Made by a program: the position numbers and the translations under genes. This document shows, piece by piece, positions 33,904-43,800 of a DNA stretch of 64,000 bases; position 1 is the stretch's first letter; each line of letters begins with the position of its first letter. This DNA comes from an uncultured Bacteroides sp. GTDB lineage: Bacteria > Bacteroidota > Bacteroidia > Cytophagales > Cyclobacteriaceae. The notes under the pieces are model-generated. The model searched no databases, had not been told where the DNA came from, and saw only the letters and a list, made by a program, of their open reading frames with translations. The DNA is taken from the NCBI GenBank assembly GCA_902168185.1, contig CABHOV010000046.1, positions 434,001-498,000 on the forward strand, in the 5' to 3' direction.

Positions 33904-34752
33904 ATGATATACTTCTTAAACAACATATATATCAGAACCATTCTGGGCGGGTTCTTTGCCTTGCTGGTCGTAAACGCGAACAGTCAACCTTCCGTTGATT
34001 CTCAGAACGTTGAAGTTACGTTCAACAAAACGTCCAGTATCATTTTCCCGGCTCCCATCACCTCCGTGGATCGAGGAAGCCGTGATGTACTGGCTCAAAA
34101 AGCTAAAGGAGTAAATAATGTTCTTCAGTTAAAAGCCGGAAAAGTAAACTTCAAGGAGACAAACCTGACCGTGATCACAACCGATGGTAGGTTGCATCAT
34201 TTTCTGATACGCTATGCAGACCATCCGCGTTCATTGACGACACAGGTTCATCAGGCCGGTATCTCTGAAAATAGTGAGGCACGCTTGCTCTTTCAAACCG
34301 AATTGACCTCGGATGAGATGCAGCGCATCGCCGAGGATATTCTGGATTCTCCTGAAAAACGTCCGGTAAAGTATACTTCCCATAGCGGCATGAAATTATC
34401 ACTCCGGGGTATATATATCCTGGAGAACGTGATGTTCTATCACCTTAGGATTTCCAACAAATCAAACATTCCCTTTCATACTGATATGCTTCGCTTCTAT
34501 GTGAAAGACAAACAAAAGATAAAACGTACCGCTTCACAGGAAGTCTCCGAAGAACTCCTCAATCAATATGGTAATGCAGCAGAGGTGAAAGGCAAAACTA
34601 CACAAGATGTAATCATTGCCCTGGGTAAGTTCACAATACCCGATGCTAAAATGCTTACCATTGAATTGATGGAAAAAAAGGGAGGTCGCCATTTAAAGCT
34701 TACCATCCGGAACAGAACCATTGTACGGGCACAGCCAATACCTTCGGCTTAA
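33904..34752 (+). CDS. traN: TraN conjugative transfer protein (DUF4138, VirB9-like)
   Basis: A 282-aa secreted protein: signal (TILGGFFALLVVNANSQ), VEVTFNKTSSIIFPAPITSVDRGSRDVLAQKAKGVNNVLQLKAG, FKETNLTVITTDGRLHHFLIRY, and a C-terminal half with MKLSLRGIYILENVMFYHLRISNKSNIPF. This is the TraN/DUF4138 pattern, a VirB9-like outer-membrane channel protein. The start follows an A-rich tract (AAAAAAATTAAAACT) typical of Bacteroidetes ribosome sites. It is separated from traM by a region holding an inverted repeat. Confidence 0.88.
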   Translation: MIYFLNNIYIRTILGGFFALLVVNANSQPSVDSQNVEVTFNKTSSIIFPAPITSVDRGSRDVLAQKAKGVNNVLQLKAGKVNFKETNLTVITTDGRLHHFLIRYADHPRSLTTQVHQAGISENSEARLLFQTELTSDEMQRIAEDILDSPEKRPVKYTSHSGMKLSLRGIYILENVMFYHLRISNKSNIPFHTDMLRFYVKDKQKIKRTASQEVSEELLNQYGNAAEVKGKTTQDVIIALGKFTIPDAKMLTIELMEKKGGRHLKLTIRNRTIVRAQPIPSA

Positions 34753-34806
34753 GGGCATATATATACTATAAATCTCAAAGAGAATAACAACTAAACATTG
34801 TCAATC

Positions 34807-35622
34807 ATGAACGATCAAAATGCTGAATTCTTAAAAGAGCGTCTTTTCTACCTGGGCTTTGGTGACAAGCTGAATGCAGAGTTAGAGAAGAACATGAAAG
34901 CAGGAAAAGAACAATTTCAGCTTCCTTTCCAGGGAGAATTTTCAAAAGGAGAAAAGAAAGATCTCGTGGACTATCAGGTCGATTTTTCCAAGTCCAAGCA
35001 GGGCGATATGTACTTTGTAAATAAATACCAGGCGACATTGAAAAACGAAGATCCCGAGAAAGAGAAGTCACAAACCTTCTACATAAACAAGGGTAACGGT
35101 GTAACGGCCAAAGAGGCCTATAACATGCTGGATGGCCGTGCCGTGAACAAGAAGCTGATGGACAGAGAAGACAATCCATACCAGGCATGGCTTCAGATTA
35201 ACTTCAAGGAGAAAGATGATAACGGCCATCATAAATTGAACCGGTATCACGCTGTGTATGGATTTGATCTGGAGAAAAGTGTAGGGAGGCATCCGATCAA
35301 AGAGCTTGCTGATCCGGAGCAAAAAACTTCGATCATGAAAGGACTTGAAAAAGGAAACCTTCAACCCGTGACCTTCCAACGGGATGGCAAAGAAGAAAAG
35401 ATGTTCCTGGAAGCCAATCCCAAAGACCGGAATGTGATTGTCTATGACTCTTCTATGAAGAAACAGTTTCAAGGTGTAAAGGAACATAAGGAAGAAAAAG
35501 CAGACGTTAGTAAATCGCAAGAAGACAACTCTTCTGAAAAAAAGAAGTCTGATAAGAAGGACGTTCAGGAGGAGCCGGATGCGAAAGAGAAAAAGTCTAA
35601 AGGACGAAAGATGTCTGTGTAA
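34807..35622 (+). CDS. Soluble cargo/accessory protein after traN, unknown function
   Basis: A 271-aa protein from ATG 34807 (MNDQNAEFLKERLFYLGFGD); an upstream TTG in frame is unlikely. Two beta-rich repeats of similar form (FQGEFSKGEKKDLVDYQVDFSKSKQGDMYFVNKY; FKEKDDNGHHKLNRYHAVYGFDLEK) are followed by a highly charged Lys/Glu-rich tail (about 225-271). No signal peptide, so cytoplasmic. Proteins of this type are common in Bacteroidetes mobile elements as uncharacterised genes (DUF3945-like context). It ends the operon, 90 bp before a strong terminator, and takes the place usually held by traO/P/Q. Confidence 0.65.
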   Translation: MNDQNAEFLKERLFYLGFGDKLNAELEKNMKAGKEQFQLPFQGEFSKGEKKDLVDYQVDFSKSKQGDMYFVNKYQATLKNEDPEKEKSQTFYINKGNGVTAKEAYNMLDGRAVNKKLMDREDNPYQAWLQINFKEKDDNGHHKLNRYHAVYGFDLEKSVGRHPIKELADPEQKTSIMKGLEKGNLQPVTFQRDGKEEKMFLEANPKDRNVIVYDSSMKKQFQGVKEHKEEKADVSKSQEDNSSEKKKSDKKDVQEEPDAKEKKSKGRKMSV

Positions 35623-35710
35623 AATTTCTGGTAAAGGAAATTAACAGCTTGTTTCTTGGCGCGTTCCCTCACCGCTGCTCCACTGGTACACAATCCAAAG
35701 AAATACAAAA

Positions 35711-35744
35711 CCCGAATCGTAATGATTCGGGCTTTTTTGTTTTA
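35711..35744 (+). terminator. Rho-independent terminator of the tra operon
   Basis: Perfect 8-bp GC-rich stem CCCGAATC (35711-35718) / GATTCGGG (35724-35731), 5-nt loop, then CTTTTTTGTTTT. It is 88 bp after the last operon gene. Confidence 0.9.
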
Positions 35745-35873
35745 GATCACCCTCAAATCATACTATCCGTAAAGGGCAAATTCGGCGGGTCCTTAGGCCG
35801 CCATTTTTCTTAATAATATACATTCAAGTATATTTGATCTTCTGCCCACTTACAGTTAGGCAGGTTAGGAATC

Positions 35874-35910
35874 AAAGGCCGATAACTCCAGACGGGATTG
35901 ATCGGCCTTT
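35874..35910 (+). terminator. Second terminator-like hairpin
   Basis: A 10-bp stem AAAGGCCGAT (35874-35883) / ATCGGCCTTT (35901-35910) with a 17-nt loop, followed by TGTTGTT. A weaker GGCGG/CCGCC stem followed by ATTTTT lies between, at 35784-35802. The series insulates the tra operon from the opposing gene. Confidence 0.55.
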
Positions 35911-36099
35911 TGTTGTTATCGAAGACGCAGCCTAAAAAAATGTATGCATCTAAGCAACTGCATAAAGAGACTTATATTCCGCGATACCCCTCCGGAAATG
36001 TTGATAAATTGATTCACCACCAAGTTCCAATTGCATACGAGCTGTATTTATATACTCATGAAAGAAACAAACGCCAATTAAATTACTCACTATATACAC

Positions 36100-36855
36100 C
36101 TACCGACACGTTACCTCAGTCGGTGTAAAAAATAACATATAATAAATGTTATGCTTGTAACCCCAAGCATCACGAAGGCTATGGCAGCTTTTGTTTGCGT
36201 TATTTAATTGACTATTGATGTGCTGTTCTGTCACTATATCTCCTTGAATCACGCGCTCATCAACGAGGTTGTTAAACGAATTTGATTTCGCCACCTCTTG
36301 AACTAACTCAACAGACGGGTTACTCCATACCTTCCGCTTTCCCTTTTTAAAATCAAAAATATAGGTGATCGTCTTTAGAGGGGTATAGACACGAACTTGG
36401 GTAAGGTAGTGATCTTTAAGTGTATAGTCTTTCCGTTCCCTTAAATCTAAATCATCAGGAATATAACTCTCACCGTTCTTACGAGGGTATTTCAAGTCAT
36501 ACAAGTAAGTAAATGTAATTGCCTTGTCATTATACAAGAATGTATAGATGAACGAATGCTCCCGCTGATCGCTTACCTCCGTTACACTTAACCAACAGTC
36601 ATTCCTTTTCTCGAAGACTTGCTCTGTACGTTCTTGTTCGTTATGTATATACGCAATTATTTTTTTTGTACTGTCGACCATGGTAATACTAAAATAAGGA
36701 TAATTACCTAACTCATCATTTCGCACTTCGTCAATGCCATCAAGCTTAAAATAATCTAGATCTTTATAATTAGATTCTACAATCGAGTCGTGGTTACACA
36801 AGGCAGCAGCACCAGCAACCCGATAAAGACAAATTAATACCATTAGCAATCGCAT
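36100..36855 (-). CDS. Secreted hypothetical protein
   Basis: A 251-aa protein with a signal peptide (LLMVLICLYRVAGAAALC) and a beta-rich mature part (YPYFSITMVDSTKKIIAYIHNE; YIFDFKKGKRKVWSNPS), ending Cys-Arg. No family recognised. It stands alone on the minus strand between the tra terminators and an 800-bp gene-free stretch before cassette 2. It is probably ICE cargo. Confidence 0.55.
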   Translation of the reverse strand: MRLLMVLICLYRVAGAAALCNHDSIVESNYKDLDYFKLDGIDEVRNDELGNYPYFSITMVDSTKKIIAYIHNEQERTEQVFEKRNDCWLSVTEVSDQREHSFIYTFLYNDKAITFTYLYDLKYPRKNGESYIPDDLDLRERKDYTLKDHYLTQVRVYTPLKTITYIFDFKKGKRKVWSNPSVELVQEVAKSNSFNNLVDERVIQGDIVTEQHINSQLNNANKSCHSLRDAWGYKHNIYYMLFFTPTEVTCR

Positions 36856-37660
36856 ACCTTAAACTTTTATTCTTCACATAGCAATATCTACATTGATTAA
36901 GCTTAATCTCCCGTATATTCAGCTACATCCAACCCACGATTTGTCGCCTTTGAAAAGAGGATTGAACGATTCAATTTCGCCAGACCCAACGAAAAAATGT
37001 TTTCAAGGGATTTGCGTTCGATGTTTGGAGAATATATCAATGTTATCACCATCCATTTCAATTCACAAAATAGGTCTATATTTTTTAACCTGATGAGTCA
37101 CTTATTATTTTGATTAACGCCAATTACGGCTAAAAGAAAGTAGTTAACCTGAGTGTTCAATCTGTATTATTGTTCTTACTTGCTCAAGCTAATGAAGCTA
37201 AGCGTATGCTTCTTCTTCGTGCTTTTATATTGAGAAAATGCTTGGTGTCTTTTGAGGAACGACGTTCATCACACTATTTTTACTTATCTCAGATTAATAA
37301 TCAAGTATCTTGATTAGATCATCTTTATTTTGAATTAGATAAATCCTATTAAACATTTTATGGAGAATTTCAACGTACGAAGTAAAATGGAATAAGCGAG
37401 ACGGCCCGTAAACATATTTGGGCGTAATAGTTATTGTTCATTTTTTCAGAATCCAACGTGAGATAATTCAATTAATATATTTATACGACCCCTTGAGGGG
37501 TACTCAAGTTTCGCGTGGGCAGGTGAACCAACGATTGAAATATAGTGCCATTATCAGTTGACACGGGGGTTCCGTTTAAAACTACATCTTAGTCGACGAA
37601 TATAGGTAAATACTATTACCAGTTTCGAACTTTAACGATGATTTATAGTCTAAAAACGCT
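36856..37660. other. AT-rich stretch with no gene
   Basis: About 800 bp with many stops in all frames and no convincing gene, tRNA or strong hairpin. It may hold regulatory sequence for the flanking divergent genes or a decayed gene that I cannot identify. Confidence 0.4.
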
Positions 37661-38791
37661 ATGTTTAATGCTCTTTTCAAAAGAAGTTTCATAGTATATA
37701 TGCGACCATTAACGATATGGTATATATTACAATTATCTCTATCAACTGACGGTTTCTGTCAAGCTATTGTCGATCCGTGCTTTGTTTCAATTCCAAACCC
37801 AGGGAAATTTGCCATGTCAGAAGATATCATTAATATGTCTTATGATTCCGATATTTATGAAGCCTCCGATCTATTGGAATGGAGAAATGGAGAATGGACA
37901 GGCGCACATGAAGGTAGCAACGTTAAAATTCCACCTCCTGGCGGATGCAATACAAGGGCAATTTGGATTGGTTATGAATCCTGGACTTACGGTGGAGAAG
38001 CCTTTGGCCTACGCCTGGACAAACCCCTAACGGCAGGAAAGACTTATCGTTACACTTTCACATATGCGGGCGATGGAAAAGGTAACAACCAAAAATTTGC
38101 GCCGACTGTCTATACGAATGGCGACCGGGAACCCAAGCTTGTAACTTCATTCAAGGTAGGTAAATTGCCTGTTACTAGTGACTGGCGGACTTCAATATTT
38201 GAATTTACAGCACAGAGTAAACAAGAAGGACATACCTGGATTGTCATTTACTCACCGGATTGTTCGGGAATATTTTTATCCAATTGCATTATTGAAAATC
38301 CCATCATTAATGATTTTCCTAACCAGGACACAACCATCTGCCTGGGCAGTAATGTAAAGATAAAAGCACCTGACAACCACAACTATCAATACAGGTGGAA
38401 CAACGGTGACACAACATCATCAATCGTTGTAAATTCTCAAGGCCAATATGTTGTTCATATCAGCTACGGCTCATGTGTGGGAAACGAATCTGTTTATGTA
38501 AATGTCACAGAATGTATATCCAATCTGATCATGCCAAATGTATTCTCGCCAAATGGTGATTCATCGAACCCGCTCTTTATTCCAAAATCATACGATTTCA
38601 TAAAATCCGGCACAATGAATATATATAACCGATGGGGTGATTTGATTACAACACTTAGGCTATTGGAAGGGTGGGACGGAAATGCAAAAGGTTCCGAATG
38701 TAGCACAGGTATATATTTCTATACAATTAGCTATGAAGATGATTTTGGGAAGAGCCATGTAAAAAAAGGAATGGTTACGCTGGTACGTTAG
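37661..38791 (+). CDS. Secreted protein with T9SS type B (CHU_C) sorting domain, cassette 2 copy
   Basis: A 376-aa paralogue of the gene at 1107-2225, with the same domain order: signal, beta-rich domain with PPPGGCNTRAIWIGYESW and GEAFGLRLDKPL, PKD-like segment (DTTICLGSNVKIKAP ... YRWNNGDTTSS), and CHU_C sorting domain (MPNVFSPNGDSSNPLF ... IYNRWGDLI ... GIYFYTISY). ATG 37661 is taken as start; ATG 37700 (MRPLTIWYILQLSLS) would give a tidier signal peptide. The 3' end overlaps the opposing gene by 17 bp, just as in cassette 1. Likely exported through T9SS and held on the surface. Confidence 0.85.
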   Translation: MFNALFKRSFIVYMRPLTIWYILQLSLSTDGFCQAIVDPCFVSIPNPGKFAMSEDIINMSYDSDIYEASDLLEWRNGEWTGAHEGSNVKIPPPGGCNTRAIWIGYESWTYGGEAFGLRLDKPLTAGKTYRYTFTYAGDGKGNNQKFAPTVYTNGDREPKLVTSFKVGKLPVTSDWRTSIFEFTAQSKQEGHTWIVIYSPDCSGIFLSNCIIENPIINDFPNQDTTICLGSNVKIKAPDNHNYQYRWNNGDTTSSIVVNSQGQYVVHISYGSCVGNESVYVNVTECISNLIMPNVFSPNGDSSNPLFIPKSYDFIKSGTMNIYNRWGDLITTLRLLEGWDGNAKGSECSTGIYFYTISYEDDFGKSHVKKGMVTLVR

Positions 38792-40358
38792 ACTTCTTTT
38801 TCTTTTTAATTTGCATGTTTAAGCCAACCCGCAAATTTACTTTGCCCTGTTGTGGAAGATTACCTTCAAACTCTGCACGGTATAACACAAGCATATTTCC
38901 CCTTATTCTTCTGGTCAGATTATATTGTTTACCGACTCCAAAATTACCACCAATGACTCTTTCAGATGGCTGCTCATTTGAAGCATGAGCTACTCCAGAT
39001 GTCTTTAACCACTCAGCTTCAGCGTGCACAAAGAAACCCTTCTTAACAAAAAGGTTAGTATAAGTACGAAGGCCATAAACATGCATACTTTGTACGTAAA
39101 CTGAATAGTCCTTATGGAAACCGAAGCGGTAAACCCCGCCAACTCCTGTTGTGATTCTACCTGACAAACGATATCCAAGTTGAAGCCCGAAGTCAACAGA
39201 ATAAACCTTGCGATTATATAATTGAAGCATTACACCAGGCACCAACCGCTGCACAAGTGGTTTACCCGCCATTGAATTATACTCTCGTTTCAATATCTCC
39301 TTTATCGAGGTTGATTCCTTTTGGATTTTCTTCCCCTTTAAAAGAGCAGCCTGAGCCTCTTTAATTGCCGGCGAAAACTTGTTGACCTCATCATTGGCAA
39401 CATTGGTGATCTTTCGCTTAAGCTCCTCTTGAATCAGTTTTTTATCGCGATACCGCTGCATCATTGCATCATATTCAGCCTGTTTCCCAGAAACCTTTCC
39501 AGTACCTTGCTTAATGCTTTTTACCTCTTCTAGATTCTCAACTTTGTCTTCCGCTTCTTTAGCAAGGCTCTCAGAACTAGGCAAACCCTGCTCCTGGATT
39601 TTTTTAATTTCTCCTTGATACTGCTCTGCCCCGTTAAGCTTTTCAGTGACTGTTGCGGTCTTCTCCTTTACTTTACCGATATCATCCGACATCTGCAGAT
39701 TATCTAGCTTGGGAATGCTAGCATGTCTAATGTCAGGGGAAGATATACCCGGAATAGATGTAGCTGGCATCTCACTAGCAGTGCGCTTCGTTTTAATATC
39801 TGGAAGGTTTGCATCAGGTATTTGTACATTAGGTACTGAGGACAATTCGCCTGTGGACAATTGAGGAAGTTTATCCTTTGGTATATTTAGCTGATCTGTG
39901 ACAATACCATTTATCTGATATTCTTCTTTTTCAGCAAGGCCCTCCACCTTGTTGTGCAAGATGCCAGTAATACTGTCTGCCTTCGATTGAACCTTATCAA
40001 CAGCCGCAGAAATATTCCTGTTTATCTGGTCAGGTCTACTTAATTTCTTTCCAGTTGTATCGCTATCTAATTGGATCGATGGCAGGATAGTTAGCTTTGT
40101 CAGCGAACTTACCTTTTGATCAAGTTTTAACTGGATAGAATCAACATATTTGTTAGGCGTATTTAATGCTATTGCGACAGAGTCTATCCGTTTAGCTAAC
40201 GGATTAAGTGTGTCTATACTGTGAGCAATTCGATGTAGTGTATCTACGTCCAATTGCGGAATGATCTTATCTATTTTACCGGTTGTTGAAATCTCCTGAG
40301 ACCATACATAACTGCACAGAAATATTCCAAATATGATAGCACTCCATTTCAACACCAT
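38775..40358 (-). CDS. Secreted coiled-coil protein with C-terminal beta-strand domain, cassette 2 copy
   Basis: A 527-aa paralogue of the gene at 2212-3630. Signal peptide AIIFGIFLCSYVWSQ, then a longer helical Ser/Lys/Asp region (about 25-250) with the same low-complexity ID/PDI motifs. A coiled coil YDAMMQRYRDKKLIQEELKRKI follows, then KPLVQRLVPGVMLQLYNRKVYSVDFGLQLGYRLSGRITTGVGGVYRFG and NFGVGKQYNLTRRIRGNMLVLYRAEFEG. Its start overlaps the end of the candidate immunity gene by 10 bp, so it is part of the cassette operon. The conserved C-terminal half suggests membrane insertion or binding of a conserved partner; the variable N-terminal half is more like a spacer. Confidence 0.7.
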   Translation of the reverse strand: MVLKWSAIIFGIFLCSYVWSQEISTTGKIDKIIPQLDVDTLHRIAHSIDTLNPLAKRIDSVAIALNTPNKYVDSIQLKLDQKVSSLTKLTILPSIQLDSDTTGKKLSRPDQINRNISAAVDKVQSKADSITGILHNKVEGLAEKEEYQINGIVTDQLNIPKDKLPQLSTGELSSVPNVQIPDANLPDIKTKRTASEMPATSIPGISSPDIRHASIPKLDNLQMSDDIGKVKEKTATVTEKLNGAEQYQGEIKKIQEQGLPSSESLAKEAEDKVENLEEVKSIKQGTGKVSGKQAEYDAMMQRYRDKKLIQEELKRKITNVANDEVNKFSPAIKEAQAALLKGKKIQKESTSIKEILKREYNSMAGKPLVQRLVPGVMLQLYNRKVYSVDFGLQLGYRLSGRITTGVGGVYRFGFHKDYSVYVQSMHVYGLRTYTNLFVKKGFFVHAEAEWLKTSGVAHASNEQPSERVIGGNFGVGKQYNLTRRIRGNMLVLYRAEFEGNLPQQGKVNLRVGLNMQIKKKKKSNVPA

Positions 40359-40819
40359 ACATTCTTGTATCCTGTTAGTCTTGCAAAAGTTTTAGACAAC
40401 TCGTCTATTTCACCATTATGCCATCTTTCGTTTCGACACTTCAACAAAACTACCTCTGCTGCGTGCAATACATCTTTACGAGCTAAGTTCTTTAATTTTT
40501 CGGTATCTGCAACAAGTTGTTCATTGACTGCTTTTCTATTGCTAATAAAAGTAAAGCGACACTGATTCTTAACCCTGTCAAGTTGCACGTGAAAGGGCCC
40601 ATCCATAAAATATAGATTTGCAGATGATGCTCCCAAAAAGAAAGATTCCAATTGAGGTATCCACCAATTTAAAAGGGTTATGACGGAATCATTCCATTCT
40701 TTTTCGGGGAAATATTCATTACTGACATTTATTGATATTCTACCAGTAATTGACCCCAACGAAGAAATTTCAATTGATTGGGGCTCTATACAAATGAAGC
40801 ATCTAGGGTTTAAGCTCAT
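40349..40819 (-). CDS. Candidate immunity protein to the EndoU-like toxin
   Basis: A 156-aa protein without signal peptide or TM helix, so cytosolic. Acidic/polar with IEISSLGSITGRISINVSNEYFPEKEWNDSVITLLNWWIPQLESFFLG and a helical C-terminus (EKLKNLARKDVLHAAEVVLLKCRNERWHNGEIDELSKTF). It starts 2 bp after the stop of the toxin-like gene and has no counterpart in cassette 1. A small cytosolic protein directly behind a C-terminal nuclease domain is the usual immunity arrangement of CDI/RHS systems. The function is inferred from position; I recognise no Imm family. Confidence 0.6.
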   Translation of the reverse strand: MSLNPRCFICIEPQSIEISSLGSITGRISINVSNEYFPEKEWNDSVITLLNWWIPQLESFFLGASSANLYFMDGPFHVQLDRVKNQCRFTFISNRKAVNEQLVADTEKLKNLARKDVLHAAEVVLLKCRNERWHNGEIDELSKTFARLTGYKNVWC

Positions 40820-40821
40820 AC

Positions 40822-43800
40822 TTAGTGAATTGGATAAGCGGTTTCAATAGTTTTTGTTGCCTTGTTCAACCACATTTCAATTGTCGTACCGTTACTGCTG
40901 CCCCTCAATAAAATTCGATCCCCCTGAGTCAACAATTTCTTATGAACATTTCTGTAAGCACTCCTAACCATTTTATGAACTTGGTCCTTAGTCATCCCTT
41001 GTGGAAACAACGTTTTGAGACTGCTTACTCTGCTGCCCCCATGCATATGTCCAGATGCAATATGTTCGATGTCGACAGCTATGGTCTTCCACGCAGGTAA
41101 CGTTTTTTTTAGCGCATTAGCTGCTCTAGCTGCTTTTGCGACTTTTGCGGCCCTTATAGCTTTTGCCGCTCGCATGGCTCTTGCCGCCTGAATTAGCCTG
41201 ATTCCTCCGCCCATACCTCCAATAGAAACGTCTCCGGCGAGCATTTCTAGGTCTTTCATTATCAAATCATCGCCAGGATGAGCCACATCAAAATCTCGTA
41301 TTGCTTGAACATAAGGTGATGGAGCTGGTAGAAAAACGGACGGGTCAATTGTCATCTGACCTAAAATTGAAGAGTAATCACCATCCCAATCGGCTGTTAC
41401 AACAACGGGGTCTAAAATTTTACCTTTTCCCAAACATTCAAGACAATCTCTAAAATTAATTGGCTTGTTATCACCACCATCAGGGTCGATACCGTTAACT
41501 GGATTGTTGCCCATACCAACGTATGGGGACCAGTACTCTTCGAAGATATCAGTTGTTATCCATCTTCCTATGATAACGTCAAATTCACGCAATTCAAAAT
41601 GATTCCACCCTGTCTCTAGATCCTTCTCACTAAATTGTCCCTGATAGCTATACCTATATACACTTTCGTCCGTTTTTTGCTCGCGTAGTATATCTCCCCA
41701 TACACCATAATCAGTAGCCTGCGAAACAAAAATAGCAGAGCTGTGCGTAACTTTGAGATCGTCAAACCACACTCTGGAGTTCTCACTTGCATTGCTTACC
41801 CAAACATAGATATAGCCATCTTCACTGGCGATAACAGGTTCTGTAAGCGAAAGCATAACGGGATCCCCAAATGATTCTTCACCTGCGACAAATCCTGCTT
41901 CCTCAGGCACTTGTTCAGATTTCGCTCGAAGTTTTTCCAAGTTACCATTAAGCAGTATATAATTAAGATGTGCATACGGCCTCTCGTCATCGGAATCTTC
42001 AGTAAAAATTCCTGCAAGCGCATTGGAAAAAGTCTGACTTGCATGTGAAATAGGTATGCCATCGAGACCAATGGCTCCTGTATAAGCAGTTGCCAGCAAA
42101 GAGGCGAAAGTTGCCAGCGGAAGTGCAGTATAACCCACTGGCTTAATTTCATAACGGGTCCATACTTCAGCACGAATAGTGTCTCCGGCTTTAACACGCA
42201 ACGATATAGCCGGGCCGATTGACTTTTCTGAGGGTGAGCTTTCCATCATTCCGTCAATCCAATACAACAATGATGATTTATCAGGAACATCCACAATCCC
42301 GGGCATCGAAGCCGTATGATTCATATGAATATTATCATCTTCAGTCTCAAAAATGTTATCGAAATAATTGATCTCCTGTACGCGTGGATTCGTTAGTTCT
42401 TCGTGTCCGTTATCCTCCATAGTGGCCGTATAGGTTATAATATTCTCCCGCACTAGTGCACGCACATTACTTAGATGATCTGTGATTTCATAATTGATGC
42501 TTTTGTCTTGAGCCGGATAGTATGTACCCAATTTACCAGAACCATATAGTGGCACCTCTGTTAACACCAATGGATTAGTATTTGCCTCGGCAGGCGCGCC
42601 TTCCTGCTCGAAAACGTTTAATACATTTCCAGAACCATCACGGATATACCAGGTGGTTCTAATTTTCCCATCTTCGGCGTCTGCTTTCGGGTATACTATT
42701 TTCGCCAGTCGGAAGCCCCGATCATCGTATAGATACTCCACTTTCAGCTGCTGAACATATGGCTCCTGATCGTCGTCAGGATTTTCAGGATCACCAACTG
42801 GCGGTGTACCCGGGAAACCATCGGGTGGTGGGTTTGAAAAAACTTTTCTTACTTTACCGGTCACATCGTACTCGACATACTGGTCAGCAGTGTCGTCGTC
42901 TTTATCCTCTCCTATCATCTGACCAATTGCATCATACTTATAGGCATTTGTATAGCCATTAACGCTCGCTAGTTTATTTGTATTTCCATCATAACTATAT
43001 GTGAAGTTATGGATAACAGCTCCGACGTCATTATACCGCTTAAGGTTTTTGATATTCCCGTTCGGATCATACTTCATGTTTGTCAGACGAAACTGATTGT
43101 CCTGCACAGTAAACGTGTTTGTTCCATAATTCACTTTGGCAAAACTCGCATCCTTAATTTGATATTGATCATCGTAAGTATATATATACATACCGGTTAA
43201 ATCGCTACCCGATACTCCATTGGCTTTTTCGGTACGCCAACGCGCAGAAGTGATAAGACCATTAAATAACTTTTCAGTAGTTCCCGAAGAAGGTGCATCG
43301 GTTATTACTACTTGTATCTGAACATTCACGACAAGCTCAGAGGCCCAACTGTTGATGACCTTGTAGCGGTAGTCGCCACGCCAGTCTTGAGTCACATTTG
43401 AAATTTCAAATACATTAGATACTGAACTCTGATTCTGTGCCGTAATATCAACCCAGATTCCGTTAACTAATTTTTCCCAAAGAGATACTCCATGTATACC
43501 TGCCGACGGAGCCTCAATTTTAAGAGTCTGGTTAAGTGACACATTAATAGATTGAGTCCACTCCATCCCCTGTTGGGGCTGATAACTAAATCCCTTAAAT
43601 CTGTAAACACCGGCAGCTGTAAAATAACGTTCTATATCTTCCAGAGAAATTTTATTGCGAGATACATCAAGTGAGATTGTACCAATGTCATACCTCGACG
43701 AAACATCAGGTAATGTGGTGAGGTTATTGCCACGAAGTTGAATATCTTTTATGGTTGGTATTCTTAAAAGCGATTCTGGAATGGGACCTTCCAAAGGACC

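Noticed and set aside
35898-36128. 76-codon plus-strand frame after the tra terminators
   Set aside because: Overlaps the end of the better-supported secreted protein on the other strand and begins inside a terminator hairpin.
36893-37093. 66-codon plus-strand frame
   Set aside because: Isolated in AT-rich gene-free DNA, no start context, no features.
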